Part shown: piece after piece, positions 21,870 to 32,377 of the stretch
How the letters are laid out: each line of letters begins with the position of its first letter
Numbering within the stretch: position 1 is the stretch's first letter
Assembly (NCBI GenBank): GCA_029168955.1
Contig: JAPDOI010001312.1
Coordinates: forward strand, 124,001-188,000
DNA length: 64,000 bases
Direction of reading: 5' to 3'
DNA from: Aplectana chamaeleonis
Taxonomy: Eukaryota; Nematoda; Chromadorea; Rhabditida; Cosmocercidae
Made by a program: the position numbers and the translations under genes
Notes under the pieces: model-generated
Told to the model about the DNA's origin: nothing
Database searches by the model: none
The model's input: only the letters and a program-made list of their open reading frames with translations

Positions 21870-22935
21870 CACGTGCATGCGTACTAATAGCGGCCGTCTT
21901 CAAAAATGTTTCGTACTGAACGCGTGATAAAATCGAGCCTTCCGCGGTTGAGTGCGTACTAACCGCGGTCAATCCTACGAGCAACATTTGTACCGACCGC
22001 GTGGCAATGCGTCCCGACAGCGTGTGCATGCGTACCGACAGCGTGACAATGCGTACCGACCCCGTGCCAATGCGTATCAACGGCGTGACAAGACGTACTG
22101 ACCACGAGGCAGTTCGTACCGACCGCGTAGCAATGTCTACCGACCGCGTGGCAATGCGTACTGAACGAGTGGCAGTGCGTACCGACCGCGCGACAATGCG
22201 TACCGACAGCGTGGCATTGCGTACTGACCGCGTCGCGATGCGCTCCCACCGCTGTCAGTATCTGAAAAGCGGTCCTACTGACCGCGTGGCAATGCGTACT
22301 AACCGCGTTGCAGTGCGTACCGACCGCGAGGCGATGCGTACCGACCGCGTGGCAAGACGTACCGACTGCGTGGCGATGCGTACTAACCGCGTGGCATTCC
22401 GTACTGACCGCGTGGCCGTGCGTATCGACCGGGCTAATTTGCGTGCCGACCGCGTGCGAATTGCGTTCCAAACGTCGCCCATCCCGCTGTCGGTACGCAA
22501 CCTGTCCGCGGTCGGTACGGAACATGTCCGCGGTCGGTCCATCCCATTGTCTGAGCCCCTTATCGTACAGCTTCCTATCAACTATGCACTCACCGTGTTT
22601 CAGCCGTGCGAGTGTTGTCTATCAGATCAACACGAAGCTATAAGGTATTTGTCCGTGCCGTATTCCACGCTGCTTTACAAATCTTCACACCATGAGAGCG
22701 CGGGTCCGGGGGGAAACGATTACGGTCCCATCGCGGATCGCGAGTGTACCACGGTACTAGCGCGGTAAACTTGGTAACGATTGCGGTAGCATCACGGTAC
22801 GAGCACGAGAATGTCAACGAATGGGTCGATCGGGTAACTATCGCGGGACGGACGAGGCGGAAACGAACACGGTACCAGCGCGGATCGCGGGAGCATCACG
22901 GTACTAGCGCGAGAGATTCTCTCAGAGTATATCGT
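21870..22935 (-). repeat. Composite GC-rich repeat element, copy 2 with a 21-bp array
   Basis: Between 21960 and 22480 a unit of 21 bp, typically ACCGACCGCGTGGCAATGCG plus T, is repeated about 24 times with scattered substitutions. The boundary block CTCAGACAATGGGATGGACC (minus strand, about 22535-22555) and the GATCGCGG-rich part at 22690-22935, which ends near GATTCTCTCAGAGTAT, repeat copy 1 in opposite orientation. Because 21 is divisible by 3, long frames stay open on both strands (heptads such as MRTDRVA and HAVGTHC). I treat these as by-products of the array. Confidence 0.75.
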
Positions 22936-22941
22936 ACGTAA

Positions 22942-23125
22942 CATATGATCTAGTTCCGCGATCGCGTTCAGTCAGCAAAGTCTCATTATCACAATCGTGG
23001 AGGCGAAGCGGTTGTTTTGAGAATGATTTTTTTATTTTCATAGTTGGATTTTTTAAAAACAACCGCTCGCTTCTACGATTGTGATAATGAGGGCTGAACG
23101 CGATTGCGGAACTGAACTATACATG
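22942..23125. repeat. Inverted repeat with 78-bp arms
   Basis: The left arm 22942-23019 contains TAGTTCCGCGATCGCGTTCAG, one base short of matching throughout, and CATTATCACAATCGT. Its complement is 23048-23125. The centre is AT-rich. It lies directly beside composite copy 2, whose sequence it does not share. Confidence 0.75.
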
Positions 23126-23162
23126 GGTCGAGACAATCCTTATACCTAAAGCAGTTATGTCC

Positions 23163-23165
23163 CGA

Positions 23166-23197
<32 letters not shown>

Positions 23198-23208
23198 TGC
23201 ATGTGTCC
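23163..23208 (+). repeat. (TG)n microsatellite
   Basis: About 14 nearly uninterrupted TG units are followed by TATGTGTGTGCATGTGT. Confidence 0.9.
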
Positions 23209-23404
23209 CGCATATCTTAGGAATGGCCGATCAAAACTTGTATGAAATGGTACCAACATTTAGGTGGGTGCGACATTTATCGATTACCAAAAAATCAGCC
23301 CGAGTCACTTCTGACGTGCCTCGGGGCAACCGAGTTTGTCCGTGGAGCGCACTTTTGGCCGTGGGTCATGATAACTTCTGCGAGTCGTCTAGCGATGCAA
23401 AAAA

Positions 23405-24285
23405 TTCAGGGCGTCATAAAAGGAGTGCAGGACCCCAGTGAGGGTGTGCAAGAAGTCATAGAAAGTGTGCAGGACCCTAATCCGGGTGTGCAGGACGTCA
23501 TAGAAAGTGCGCAGGCCCTAAGTAGGAATGTGCAGGACCCCAGCGGAAGTGTGCAGGACGTCATAGAAAGTGTGGAGGACCCCAGTGGGAGTGTGCAGGG
23601 CGTCATGGAAAGTGTGCAGGACCCCAGCGGAAGTGTGCAGGACGTCGTAGAAAGTGTGCAGGACCCCAGTGGGAGTATGCACGACGTCATAGAAAGTGTG
23701 CAGGACCCCGGTGGAAGTGTGCAGGACATCATAGAAAATGTGCAGGTCTCCAGCGGGAGTGTGCAGGACGTCATTGAAAGTGTACAGGACCCCAAAAGGA
23801 GGTGTGCAGGACGTCATAGAAATTGTGCAGGACCCCAGCGGGAGTGTGCAGGACATCGTAGAAAATGTGCAGGACCCCAGAGGAAGTGTGCAGGACGTCA
23901 TAGAAAGTGTGCAGGACCCCGGTGGAAGTGCGCAGGACATCATAGAAAATGTGCAGGTCCCCAGCGGGAGTGTGCAGGACGTCATAGAAATTGTGCAGGA
24001 CCCCAGCTGGAGTGTGCAGGACATAACAGAAAATGTGCAGGTCCTGAGTAGTAGTGCGCAGGACGTCATTGAATGTGTGCAGGACCCCAACGCGAGTGTG
24101 CAGCACGTCACAGATAGTGTGCAGGACCCAAATGGTAGGGTGCAGGACGTCATAGAGGGTGCGCAGGTCCCCAGTGGGAGTGTGCAGGGCGTCATAGAAA
24201 ATGCACAGGTCACGAGTGGGAGTGTGCAGGTCATCAAAAGTTAGCAGGACCGCAGTGGGAGTGTGCAGGACGTTACCAAGAGTGA
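23405..24285 (+). repeat. 42-bp minisatellite built of two 21-bp halves
   Basis: About 20 units occur. Each joins GTGCAGGACCCCAGTGGGAG plus T to GTGCAGGACGTCATAGAAAG plus T. One frame reads VQDPSGS then VQDVIES, with replacements that are often conservative (V/I/M) or silent. A one-base insertion near 23795 (CCCCAAAAGGAGG) moves this pattern to another frame, so no continuous protein spans the array. The complementary strand is also open. A related array of opposite orientation is at 51290-51731. A coding past is possible; present coding is doubtful. Confidence 0.8.
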
Positions 24286-24299
24286 AGAATTTGAAAAAA

Positions 24300-24750
24300 G
24301 GTTTTTTTAAATTTTTTAATGCTAAACCTTAACCTTTTGTGGAGAAGAAAACAGATTAGAAAACATGAATTTTGAGAAGCGTGCGACGCGTTTCGAGATT
24401 GACGCAGAACTCCTGAGACATTTTCTTGCCAGTTTTAGGAAACAAGCAGCAGGTCCACTTCCGCACCTTCTCTGTTCGCCACTCATTGCAACCGCTCAGT
24501 CATTTCGATTCCCTAACTTCCAAAAACCAGTTTTTTATATGTTCTAAGTCTGAGCTTATCAAAATCTGCACCACAAAACATAAACAACTACCTACTAATT
24601 TCATTCATTGAGAACAAGGGCATGACGTTGGTGAACTAGGGAAACATCATATAAAATGAGAATGCGTTTGTCCTTATCATGATAGAGACGGTAAGGCGAG
24701 ATTAATAGCTTGTGAACTCTACAAATTGGAAGAAAGGGCAGTGGGTAGCG
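24300..24750. other. Gene-free interval
   Basis: No gene or repeat is recognised between the minisatellite and the element that begins at 24754. Confidence 0.4.
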
Positions 24751-24753
24751 ACG

Positions 24754-25609
24754 TACTCTGCCAATTCGAGACTTGATGCTTCGGCGAAAGCGGCCTTTAT
24801 CACGCTTTGTTATCATAAGGCATCAAATTCACCTCTAGCGCCGTCATGAAAGCTTATCCGCGCAAAGGGTGAATTTGCTGAGCGGTTGGATATCAGTCAG
24901 CGCAAAGCGTGAAAATACCGCCTGCGCTAACATGTTAATGCATATCAGTTGTTGAGCGGCTGCATACCACTCAGCGCAAAGGGTGAAATGACCGCCGTTG
25001 CTGGCATCTCAGAAATTTCTAAACAAATGAAAACATCCCAGCGAAAACATGATAAAACGAATAATCACGTCTCAATGTGATCACGTCTCAATGTGTTTAC
25101 TATGAGCACCGCCGGTATAAAAGCAGCCTCATCCCACCAGAGTCCTCATTCGGCATTCTGCTGCCGGCCCTGAAAGGTGACTTCGGGTCACTCTCCGGAG
25201 GCCAGCATAATTTTGGTTGCTGGGAGGATACAGTGGGTATCCTCACGACAGAGGGGACGAGTTACGCCGGGGTCCGCAGAGGGTGGCTCCTCACCGCAGA
25301 CCTCGGTGAAGATTACGCTCATGTTGCGGACAAGGGGCTTCCTTGCTGTGGACCTTCAAATTCGTGAAATTTTCGGGGTAAATTCACCCATTTTTCGAGG
25401 TTAATTCACCTCATTTTCGGGGTAAATTGGACCCTCTCTCGCTGCCAGTTCGCACCATTTTCACGGGAAATTCACCTCATTCTCACCTCTCCTAGCGGCA
25501 AATTCACCCATACAGTGAATTTAGCGCGGCGAATTAAGACTTCATGCCGACTTGTACATGAGCATCAAGTCTCTTTTGCTGCGGCATCAAGTCTCGAATT
25601 GGCAGAGTA
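24754..25609. mobile_element. 856-bp element with 26-bp inverted ends and opposed subterminal repeats
   Basis: 24754-24779 (TACTCTGCCAATTCGAGACT plus TGATGC) is perfectly complementary to 25584-25609. Inside the left end the unit TGAGCGGCTGCATA, CAGCGCAAAGGGTGAA recurs three times (24855-25000). Inside the right end TTTTCGGGGTAAATTCACC-type units recur in the complementary sense (25370-25520). Such a layout suggests a non-autonomous DNA transposon with transposase-binding repeats near both ends. No target duplication was identified, so the true ends may lie further out. Confidence 0.6.
25116..25310 (+). other. TATA-led, hairpin-rich GC segment (possible small RNA)
   Basis: TATAAAAG at 25116-25123 is followed about 60 bp later by compact hairpins: GTGAC-TTCGG-GTCAC, CCAGCA to TGCTGG enclosing AATTTTGG (about 25208-25215, Sm-site-like), AGGATAC to GTATCCT, and GGTC to GACC. 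The combination recalls a polymerase II small RNA such as an snRNA or SL RNA, but no known 5' sequence is present. It lies inside the element at 24754-25609. An open frame also crosses it. Speculative. Confidence 0.2.
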
Positions 25610-25900
25610 AGGGAAGGAAGTGCAGAAGGGGTTGTGAATTTTATGCCGGTAGCAACCGACGATTTACTGCTGGCTTCTTATGTTTTGCTTTTTGATCCCA
25701 CATTGTGATACCCCCACGGCCTGCTGTAAATGTGCGGCACCCTGCTCTGCTCAGGAGAGTCCATACCTACGTACAGCAACTTTCGGTTAGACGGAAGTCA
25801 GTCACCACCGTTCTAACTAACTAATCCGTCTCAGGTAGTTGGCTCACGCAAAAGTTTCTGTGAGCGAAAACTTCGCTAGGTCTCGCTAGTTTGCAAGTAT

Positions 25901-26003
25901 TATACATTGACCGATTTATGTTACAAGTATATTGTTTTGGGCCTACATTATACATGGTAATATACATTGACCGATTAATGTTACAAATATATTGTTTTAG
26001 GCC
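25901..26003 (+). repeat. Tandem duplication, 60-bp period
   Basis: TATACATTGACCGATTTATG and the following TTACAAGTATATTGTTTTGG recur at 25961 with three changes. There are two units only. Confidence 0.75.
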
Positions 26004-26039
26004 TTTTATATTACATGTAATATATCACACCAACTTGGA

Positions 26040-26330
26040 CGGCACGATCTTCGTGATACATCCATTGATGGACGCTGCCACCGCCCCTCCCGCGAATGTT
26101 CTGTAGAACAGCCCATCGACCTGCAAAGCCGTAGACATCCCGAATTGACGTCCTGTGGACAACAACTCGGTCTGCGTCGATTCAAGGCACTCGGCGGGAT
26201 CGCCGGTCGATGGGCTGTTTAACAGCCCGTCGCCCTGCTCAACAGCACACTGGGACGACCCCGCGTAGAGCTGCCTGTTCGCCAGCGGTGACTCGTTCTG
26301 GGCGGATCGACGTCCTGTAGACAACAGCGA
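26040..26330. other. GC-rich unrecognised segment
   Basis: Words such as GCCCATCGACCTGC, GACGTCCTGTGGACAACA and GTTCGCCAGCGGTGACTC recur in part at 26860-26970 (TTGGCCAGCGGTGATTC). An open minus-strand frame (26025-26324) has no motif I recognise. It is probably an old repeat. Confidence 0.35.
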
Positions 26331-26344
26331 ACGTCTGAGTAACT

Positions 26345-26420
26345 GTCAGAAATTGGGCAAGAAGTTGTCGTGAATTGGTCGAGAAGTTGTCCAGAATTGG
26401 GCGAAAAGTTGTCCAGAATT
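26345..26420. repeat. Short tandem repeat, about 23-bp period
   Basis: The unit GAATTGGGCGAAAAGTTGTCC occurs about four times with substitutions (GTCGAGAAGTTGTCC, GGCAAGAAGTTGTCG). Confidence 0.65.
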
Positions 26421-26534
26421 CTCTAGTGTCTGCGAAAGTTGTCCTGCATTCGTACGCCTGCCGGACAACTTTTCGTCCGATTCTCGGCAACTAGTTTTAC
26501 CTGAGTGCGTTCCGCGTAGCGTATATTTATATCA

Positions 26535-26695
26535 CACCGACACGCTTCGCGGTCGGCATACTGACACGCGTCGCGGTTGGCACACCGACACGCGTCGTGG
26601 TCGGCACACCGACACGAGTCGCGGTCGGCACACCGATACGCGTCGCGGGTGGCACTCCGGCACGCGTCGCGGTCGGCACTCCAACACGCGTCACG
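26535..26695. repeat. 24-bp GC-rich minisatellite
   Basis: About seven units of CGGCACACCGACACGCGTCG plus CGGT occur. The period is divisible by 3, so serine/arginine/histidine-rich frames stay open on both strands without protein character. Confidence 0.8.
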
Positions 26696-27082
26696 GCTTG
26701 GTCGCCCAGCCTCCACTTGGGTCACCACCGGATATGCAGCTCCTCCAGATGCTGGGCGGGGCCAATGTACCGCAAACTTGGGTAATTGAACCGGCTGCGC
26801 TTTCATCATTGACAGCATGCCTGAAAAAATGCGTCGTATACTTCCCTTTTATCTAGAGCGTTAGCTGTGCAACAGCTCGACATCGACCAGAGCGTAACTC
26901 GCGGCCACGGCCCCGCCGAATATCGGCGCGTTGGCCAGCGGTGATTCATGGTGGGCGGATCAACCTGTTGTCGACGCCCCAGTTTGCCAGAGTACCATGT
27001 GACCTGCATAGCGCTTAGAAAGGATGCATTCATTTGAGAAAAATGATCGTCTCGTATCGGGCTCTGTTAGAGTCTTCATTAA

Positions 27083-27524
27083 AGGCAGGGTTCTCGAGAA
27101 AATCGGCTGTTGTGTTATCACCGTAGAATGGTAGATCTGACCATCAGAAAAGTGAAAATAAGTGAAAAATTGGAGAAAAAACGCTCAGGAGAAAGTTATG
27201 GCTTGGTGTCCTCCCGCCCCCAATTATCGAGATTTGGGTAAAAGCCTGTTTTGTCAACTTTTATTTTGCTTCTAAAGTAATTTCTGAACAATTCTAGAGA
27301 CTACTGATTGCTTTAGCAGAAAAACAAATGTCGGATAAGCAAGCATTTTTGGAAATTTCGTTAATTAGGGGGCCGGCCGACACCAGTAATTAGCCGTTAT
27401 ATTTTGTTTTTGGGCGTTTTTCCAGCAAATTTCCTGGTTTTTCACTTACTTCCACTTTTGTGATGGCCAAATCTACATTCTTATGAACAGAGCTCAGAAG
27501 TCGTTTTTATCGCGAACCCTGCCT
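27083..27524 (+). mobile_element. AGGCAGGG-type TTAA element, copy A
   Basis: The termini are AGGCAGGGTTCTCGA and, on the right, TCGCGAACCCTGCCT. The flanks are TTAA (27079-27082) and CTAA (27525-27528). The 442-bp body is collinear and highly similar to 62719-63162, including the distinctive AGGGGGCCGGCCGACACC. It is non-coding. Confidence 0.85.
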
Positions 27525-28434
27525 CTAAAGTCTGAGTAAAAAAAGAGCCTAAAATTAGGGCGACAGTTGGGTTACCGATAAAATTTCATTCTGGAAAACC
27601 TCAAACTGCCTTCGACACAAATTCAAAGATTGCACTTCACTCTTCTGTTTTTCAGCGACTCGACAAGTCAAAAGTGCTCCCGAGAAATCGAATCAGAAGT
27701 CGCCGTCCAGTTCTGCTCGACTTGGGAAACGTGCGAATCCGAACGCTGACCTACTCTACTTGGATCAGCTGATTCTCTAGCTAATAGCCAATAATCAATA
27801 ATCGACCTAATCTGCATGAAATTGATTGTGTAGGACTACACAAATTTTGCCTTCATTCCACTATCAATTTCAGCCACTCTCCCAACAATACTTGCCACTT
27901 CGTTTTGAAGCATTACATCATGATCTCCCTCACATTTCCATGTGTATTTCCTCACCAAGCCATACCGAAGGTCCACTATTCCAGTTGACCCTCTCTTTTG
28001 CATAGGTGTTTCTTGTCATGTATACTTTTTCACTGTAAATCCTGTTCATTACCTTCGGCTTTGTGATCGTGTTCCTGTATCAAGGTACAATTCCTTCTGA
28101 GTCCCTGACTGATTAATTGAGTGTATTTTTTTGTTGTAGAGCGTGTTATTATGAGACGGGAGCTTTCTCCCTCAGTGCAAAGAGAATAAAATTTATCCTT
28201 TATTCAATCAGTCATAATAGCAGTTTCACATATGATTGCTGGCAACAGCATCGAAGCGTTGTGTTTACGACCAACTTGCTGTCTATCTCTAGAAAAAGGA
28301 ATCGAATAGTTACGGAAGTGTTATAAAGAGCTAGAGCAGGGTAAGGCGTAGCGGTGTGATCGGCCCGTGAGAGGGCCCCCCTCCTTTAGCTTTGGATCCG
28401 GTGCGGCCCCCACCCACCTAGGTTGTGACTTTGA
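27525..28434. other. Interval without a firm gene; possible terminal exon at 27657-27780
   Basis: A nematode-style acceptor TGTTTTTCAG ends at 27656. One frame stays open from it to a stop at about 27780 and is rich in S, K and P (SAPEKSNQKSPSSSARLGKR). No upstream exon or homologue is recognised, so this is weak. Nothing else is supported here. Confidence 0.2.
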
Positions 28435-28881
28435 AGGCAGTGTTCACGAGAAATCTCGTTCTCAAGGTCGCGGTGTGACACACTAAGTTGGCAGGTGCTG
28501 TAGAGGATAGGGTCGAAGAAAGCAACGCAAACTGGCCAGAAATAAATACAAACTGCTTTGAAAGCACTCCCGTTGCGCCTACCTATCCAGGTCCGCCCCC
28601 CAATCGGACGAGTTTGTGGCGCCGCACACGTTTCGATGGCAAATTGCCAAGCAGCTCTGCCGCAGTTAACATTATCGATTCTCGCAGATTTCGCGATTAG
28701 CGCGCGCTTGCCGAAATCAGCAGGGCCCATGATTCTCGTCCACGCCCTGAATTCAGAAACCGTTATTTTGACTTATTCTGAACGTTTTTCTTCCATGTTT
28801 CTTCACTATTAGTTACCTCACGACCAAACAATCCCATTTTTGGGTCGAACTCGAGTGCGATATTGATCGTGAACACTGCCT
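28435..28881 (+). mobile_element. AGGCAGTGTTCACGA-type TTAA element, subfamily 1 copy A
   Basis: The left end is AGGCAGTGTTCACGAGAAAT and the right end is ATCGTGAACACTGCCT. The flanks are TTGA (28431-28434) and TTAA (28882-28885). The 447-bp body is nearly collinear with 31928-32373. A similar open frame in both copies (ADFGKRALIAKSARID) reflects shared ancestry of the element, not a gene. Confidence 0.85.
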
Positions 28882-28885
28882 TTAA

Positions 28886-31800
28886 CCCCTTTTGAGAGGT
28901 CTCTTCCGAACAACGCTACCAAACGATTTTCCGCAAAAACGGAAGTTATAGATCAAGTCACACCGGCTGTAATCGGCTCAAAATGGTCGGATCGACCTGA
29001 GACTCTGCCAACAGTTTTCTCTCACGGTCCTCTTCAAAACAAACACTACAGCAGCTCGATCCAGAAAAATTATTTTTTCGACCTCCACAGACGCCGCAGT
29101 CCAGACAGCGGTTTTCCGATCTCTGGTCAGTATCTTGGATTTGGCTGAAATCTGGACTAGGGTGTAATTCAGGGCACTGAAGACAAATCTGACGTCCGTT
29201 TCACAATTTTCGACCTGCTACCTCAGCTATACGATGGTTTGGGAAAGACGTAATTCATGCGATGATTTTACGGTTCGACTCAATGGCGTGTATATTCGCG
29301 CCATACCTTTTTAACTTACTACGGGCAACAAAGTGGTGAATGGGCCCCTGAAGTAGAGCCTGCTCTCGAGTAAGCAGGAAATCGGAGGGCTTCTAAGGAT
29401 TCATGCAAAGCCTGTGAAGAGTTTCAACAACCACGTTCTGAGACGTCCCGGCAATCAGAAACGCAGAAAAATCTCGAAATTCTGGATTATTTGTCGGTCA
29501 ACATATTGGGATCACTGAGAGAACTAACGCGTTGGCGAATAGGGAAAGTGCTTCGGTTAGCGACCAGGTTGCAAAACTGTGCGGAATGTTTCGGGATGAG
29601 AATGCGGTCCTGCGTTTCGGATCGAGATTGCAACGCGTTGATGTTGCAGGACCTAAATCATCCAATGCTTCGATTGAGACAATGATGTAGGAGACAACAC
29701 TAGGAAGACAACACTCTCTATGACTATAAACTTTCCTGGAGCAAGCTTTGCGACAGTCGTCAGACCGCGAGGATTGGCATACTAGATCTATTAGATGAGG
29801 GTCCAGGTCAGAATCGATCCCAGTAGAACGAAGAAAGCGACATACTCGCCCTTAATTTTGGAAATTGCCTAGAATACAAAACCAACAGAGCACGGCAAGG
29901 TACAGAGAGGCCGCGCTCCCAAGACGACAGCCAGGGGAGGGTGAAGACTTTCTTCGACACAGCTCACTTTGACTATGACAAGGTGTCATGTCTTAAAAAA
30001 AACTATCTACAGATTTTTGAACTTGCAGAAATGGGCTGAGATTACTTCGCCAGGCGATGAGACGACACCACTACAACCCTACAGAGCACAACAAAACCTT
30101 GCGTGTTTTCTAGGCTATGAGAAGGAAGGCTTGAAGCGAGCCACCGGGGCTGCAATGACATCTACTGCCATAGCCTACACAACATCTAAGAAGGCATTTA
30201 ATTTTGCCAAAGAATTTCCACTCGTACTTGAACGATGAAGACAGTAACAGTTGCTTGTGGAGCTCATTACGAAGCGAGAAGAGCCTACAGGTGTGACTAA
30301 GCAGTTCGCTGTTAACATGAAGCATGATCTGTTGAAGTAAGTCATCGACGAAAACCTCCCGATCTCACCTCTAACAGATGATCACACAGGAAACGGAATA
30401 AAATAGATAGTCTTTTTACTGAGAACTGCATCTCCTGTCAATCGTTCATTAACTATTGTGGAAGTTCAGAATAATTTCGCACGTGGCACCTTGCATGTCT
30501 CACTGGAACGCTTCATTAAATTCCTAGACACATCAATCTGGCCTCTCGATGAGTATTTCAACATTCTTCATTAAACGTATTATTTCTCTTTCTTGAAACG
30601 GTTGTGGTAGGGCTTCCGTTATGACCAGTAGGATGCAAGGCATCTACGGATTATTGAAAGAACATATGTAAACAGCAACGAAGTTTCGGGACCCGCGAGG
30701 AATGATCTGCTGTTGTCTGCGGAGCACACAAACTGACCCCTGTAATCACGACGCAGGAAGATATGCAATGAACCTCACCCAAACTTGTTATGAAGGAGTA
30801 CTTCCTATTTGGTTCACCAATAAGATTAATGGGAGATCTACCTAATGATCTGCAGCAGAGAAACTTATTTTCGGGTTCCTTCAAATGACGATGCTCCACC
30901 GTGTCTGATGGGCTACAAGTTTTCATTCATGAGTACACAATATTCTCACCAGTTACCTGGTGCTGCTTGTAAGCCTCAGACGGCTGAAACAGAACTTAGA
31001 TGTCACACCGCAGGGGCGAAAGCAAGAAAATGTCACATAAAGGGTAATAAATGACACCAGTACATCTAATATTGTAGAACACGTGAACGCAAGCCTCCAC
31101 CACTTCGCCACATTTTTTGAAACTCTTCCGAACGAAGCCTTTCAGTAGATTTCACAATTAATTTCGAGGTCTGAAAAAGGAGTGCAGCACCGAGTAAATT
31201 TTCTGCAAACGTTTTGTTGGATTTTATTGATAGCACAAAGCGCCCCATCGTCACAACTCACTTCAAAATTGACGGAATGAATTTTTAGAGTTTTCATGTT
31301 TCTGTAAGTGAGGTGAATACAATGGTATGTTAAAAGTCTTCCTGACTCCGGTGCTTCATCGTAATAATTGTATTTCTTTCTGTGATTTCCAATGACCACA
31401 GCTCGAAACGTGTCACATTTCTCTTATGGTGACCGTCTGATCAGTTCACAATGAGGAATTTTAATTAGGAAATATACAATTTTTTATTAATTCCGGGTAT
31501 TAACCCAGTTATTTCGCATCACTATTGTATGGTACTCGTTGAAAGCTGTTCAAAAATGGCATCAAAATTGAATTCGTAGGACTCTGAAACAAGTTATGGC
31601 TATGTGGCGCTTGGTGCACGCGAAATGGCAGCAAATTGCCGTTGTTGAGAAAAAAATCTGTTCAGTAGGACAGGAGGGAAACTTTTGGCATGATGAAGGA
31701 CCCCCCATCTCTGTAATCGTCACACCGTGCGCCTGAGCCAGAGCTAGAGCCCACAGATAACGCATTAAACTAATCGGAGGAAATCATTGAGGCTCGTTTC

Positions 31801-31923
31801 GTTCGGTGATTTAACCAAACCAGTTTACCCACATCTTTAGGAAAAACAGTACATGGTTTTGTGAGAAACTGTTTATTTGCGTATCTCGACTCAGGCCTTC
31901 ATAACTTGGCAGAACTTCAATAT
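28886..31923. other. Three-kilobase interval without a recognised gene
   Basis: Short open frames on both strands show no recognisable domain. The region 28960-29330 faintly resembles the interior of the element at 9701-10799 (phrases such as AATCTGACGTCCGTTT). No other structure can be supported. Confidence 0.35.
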
Positions 31924-31927
31924 TTAA

Positions 31928-32373
31928 AGGCAGTGTTCACGATAAATCCCGTTCACGAGGTCTCCGAGTGAAACACTAAGTTGGCAGGTGCTGTAGAGGA
32001 TAGGGTCGAAGAAAGCAACAAAAACTAGCCAGAAGTAAATACAAACGGCTTTGAAAACTCTCCCGGAGCGCCCCCTCTATGCCGGTCCGCCCCAATCGGA
32101 CGAGCTTTCGGCGCCGCACACATTTCGATGGCGAATTGCCAAACAACTCTGCCGCAGTTAGCATTATCGATTCGCGCAGATTTCGCGATTAGCGCGCGCT
32201 TGCCGAAATCAGCAGGGCTCATGAATCTCGTCAACACCCTGAATTTATAAACCGTTATTTTGACTTATTCTGGGCGTTTTTCTTCCCTGTTTCTTCACTA
32301 TTAGTTACCTCACGACCAAACAATCCCATTTTTGTGTCCAACTTCAGTGCGATATTCATCGTGAACACTGCCT
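31928..32373 (+). mobile_element. AGGCAGTGTTCACGA-type TTAA element, subfamily 1 copy B
   Basis: The left end is AGGCAGTGTTCACGATAAAT and the right end is ATCGTGAACACTGCCT. The flanks are perfect TTAA (31924-31927 and 32374-32377). The body of 446 bp matches copy A at 28435-28881 throughout, including AAGTTGGCAGGTGCTGTAGA. Confidence 0.88.
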
Positions 32374-32377
32374 TTAA

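Noticed and set aside
22001..22768. Long overlapping open frames on both strands in the 21-bp array (heptads MRTDRVA and HAVGTHC).
   Set aside because: The unit is 21 bp, so any frame free of stops in one unit stays open. Both strands are equally open, and substitutions show no codon-position bias by eye.
23405..24285. CRISPR-like array.
   Set aside because: There are no unique spacers: the units are contiguous imperfect copies, and the context is a eukaryotic transposon-rich genome.
25309..25375. U6 snRNA-like words (GAAGATTA and AAATTCGTGAA).
   Set aside because: The intervening sequence and spacing do not match U6, and no catalytic ACAGAGA box precedes them.
28386..32237. Two similar open frames (ADFGKRALIAKSARID) at 28386-28730 and 32025-32237 as a conserved gene pair.
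   Set aside because: They lie wholly inside two copies of the same TTAA element. Similarity follows from the DNA copies, and neither frame is complete or contains a domain.
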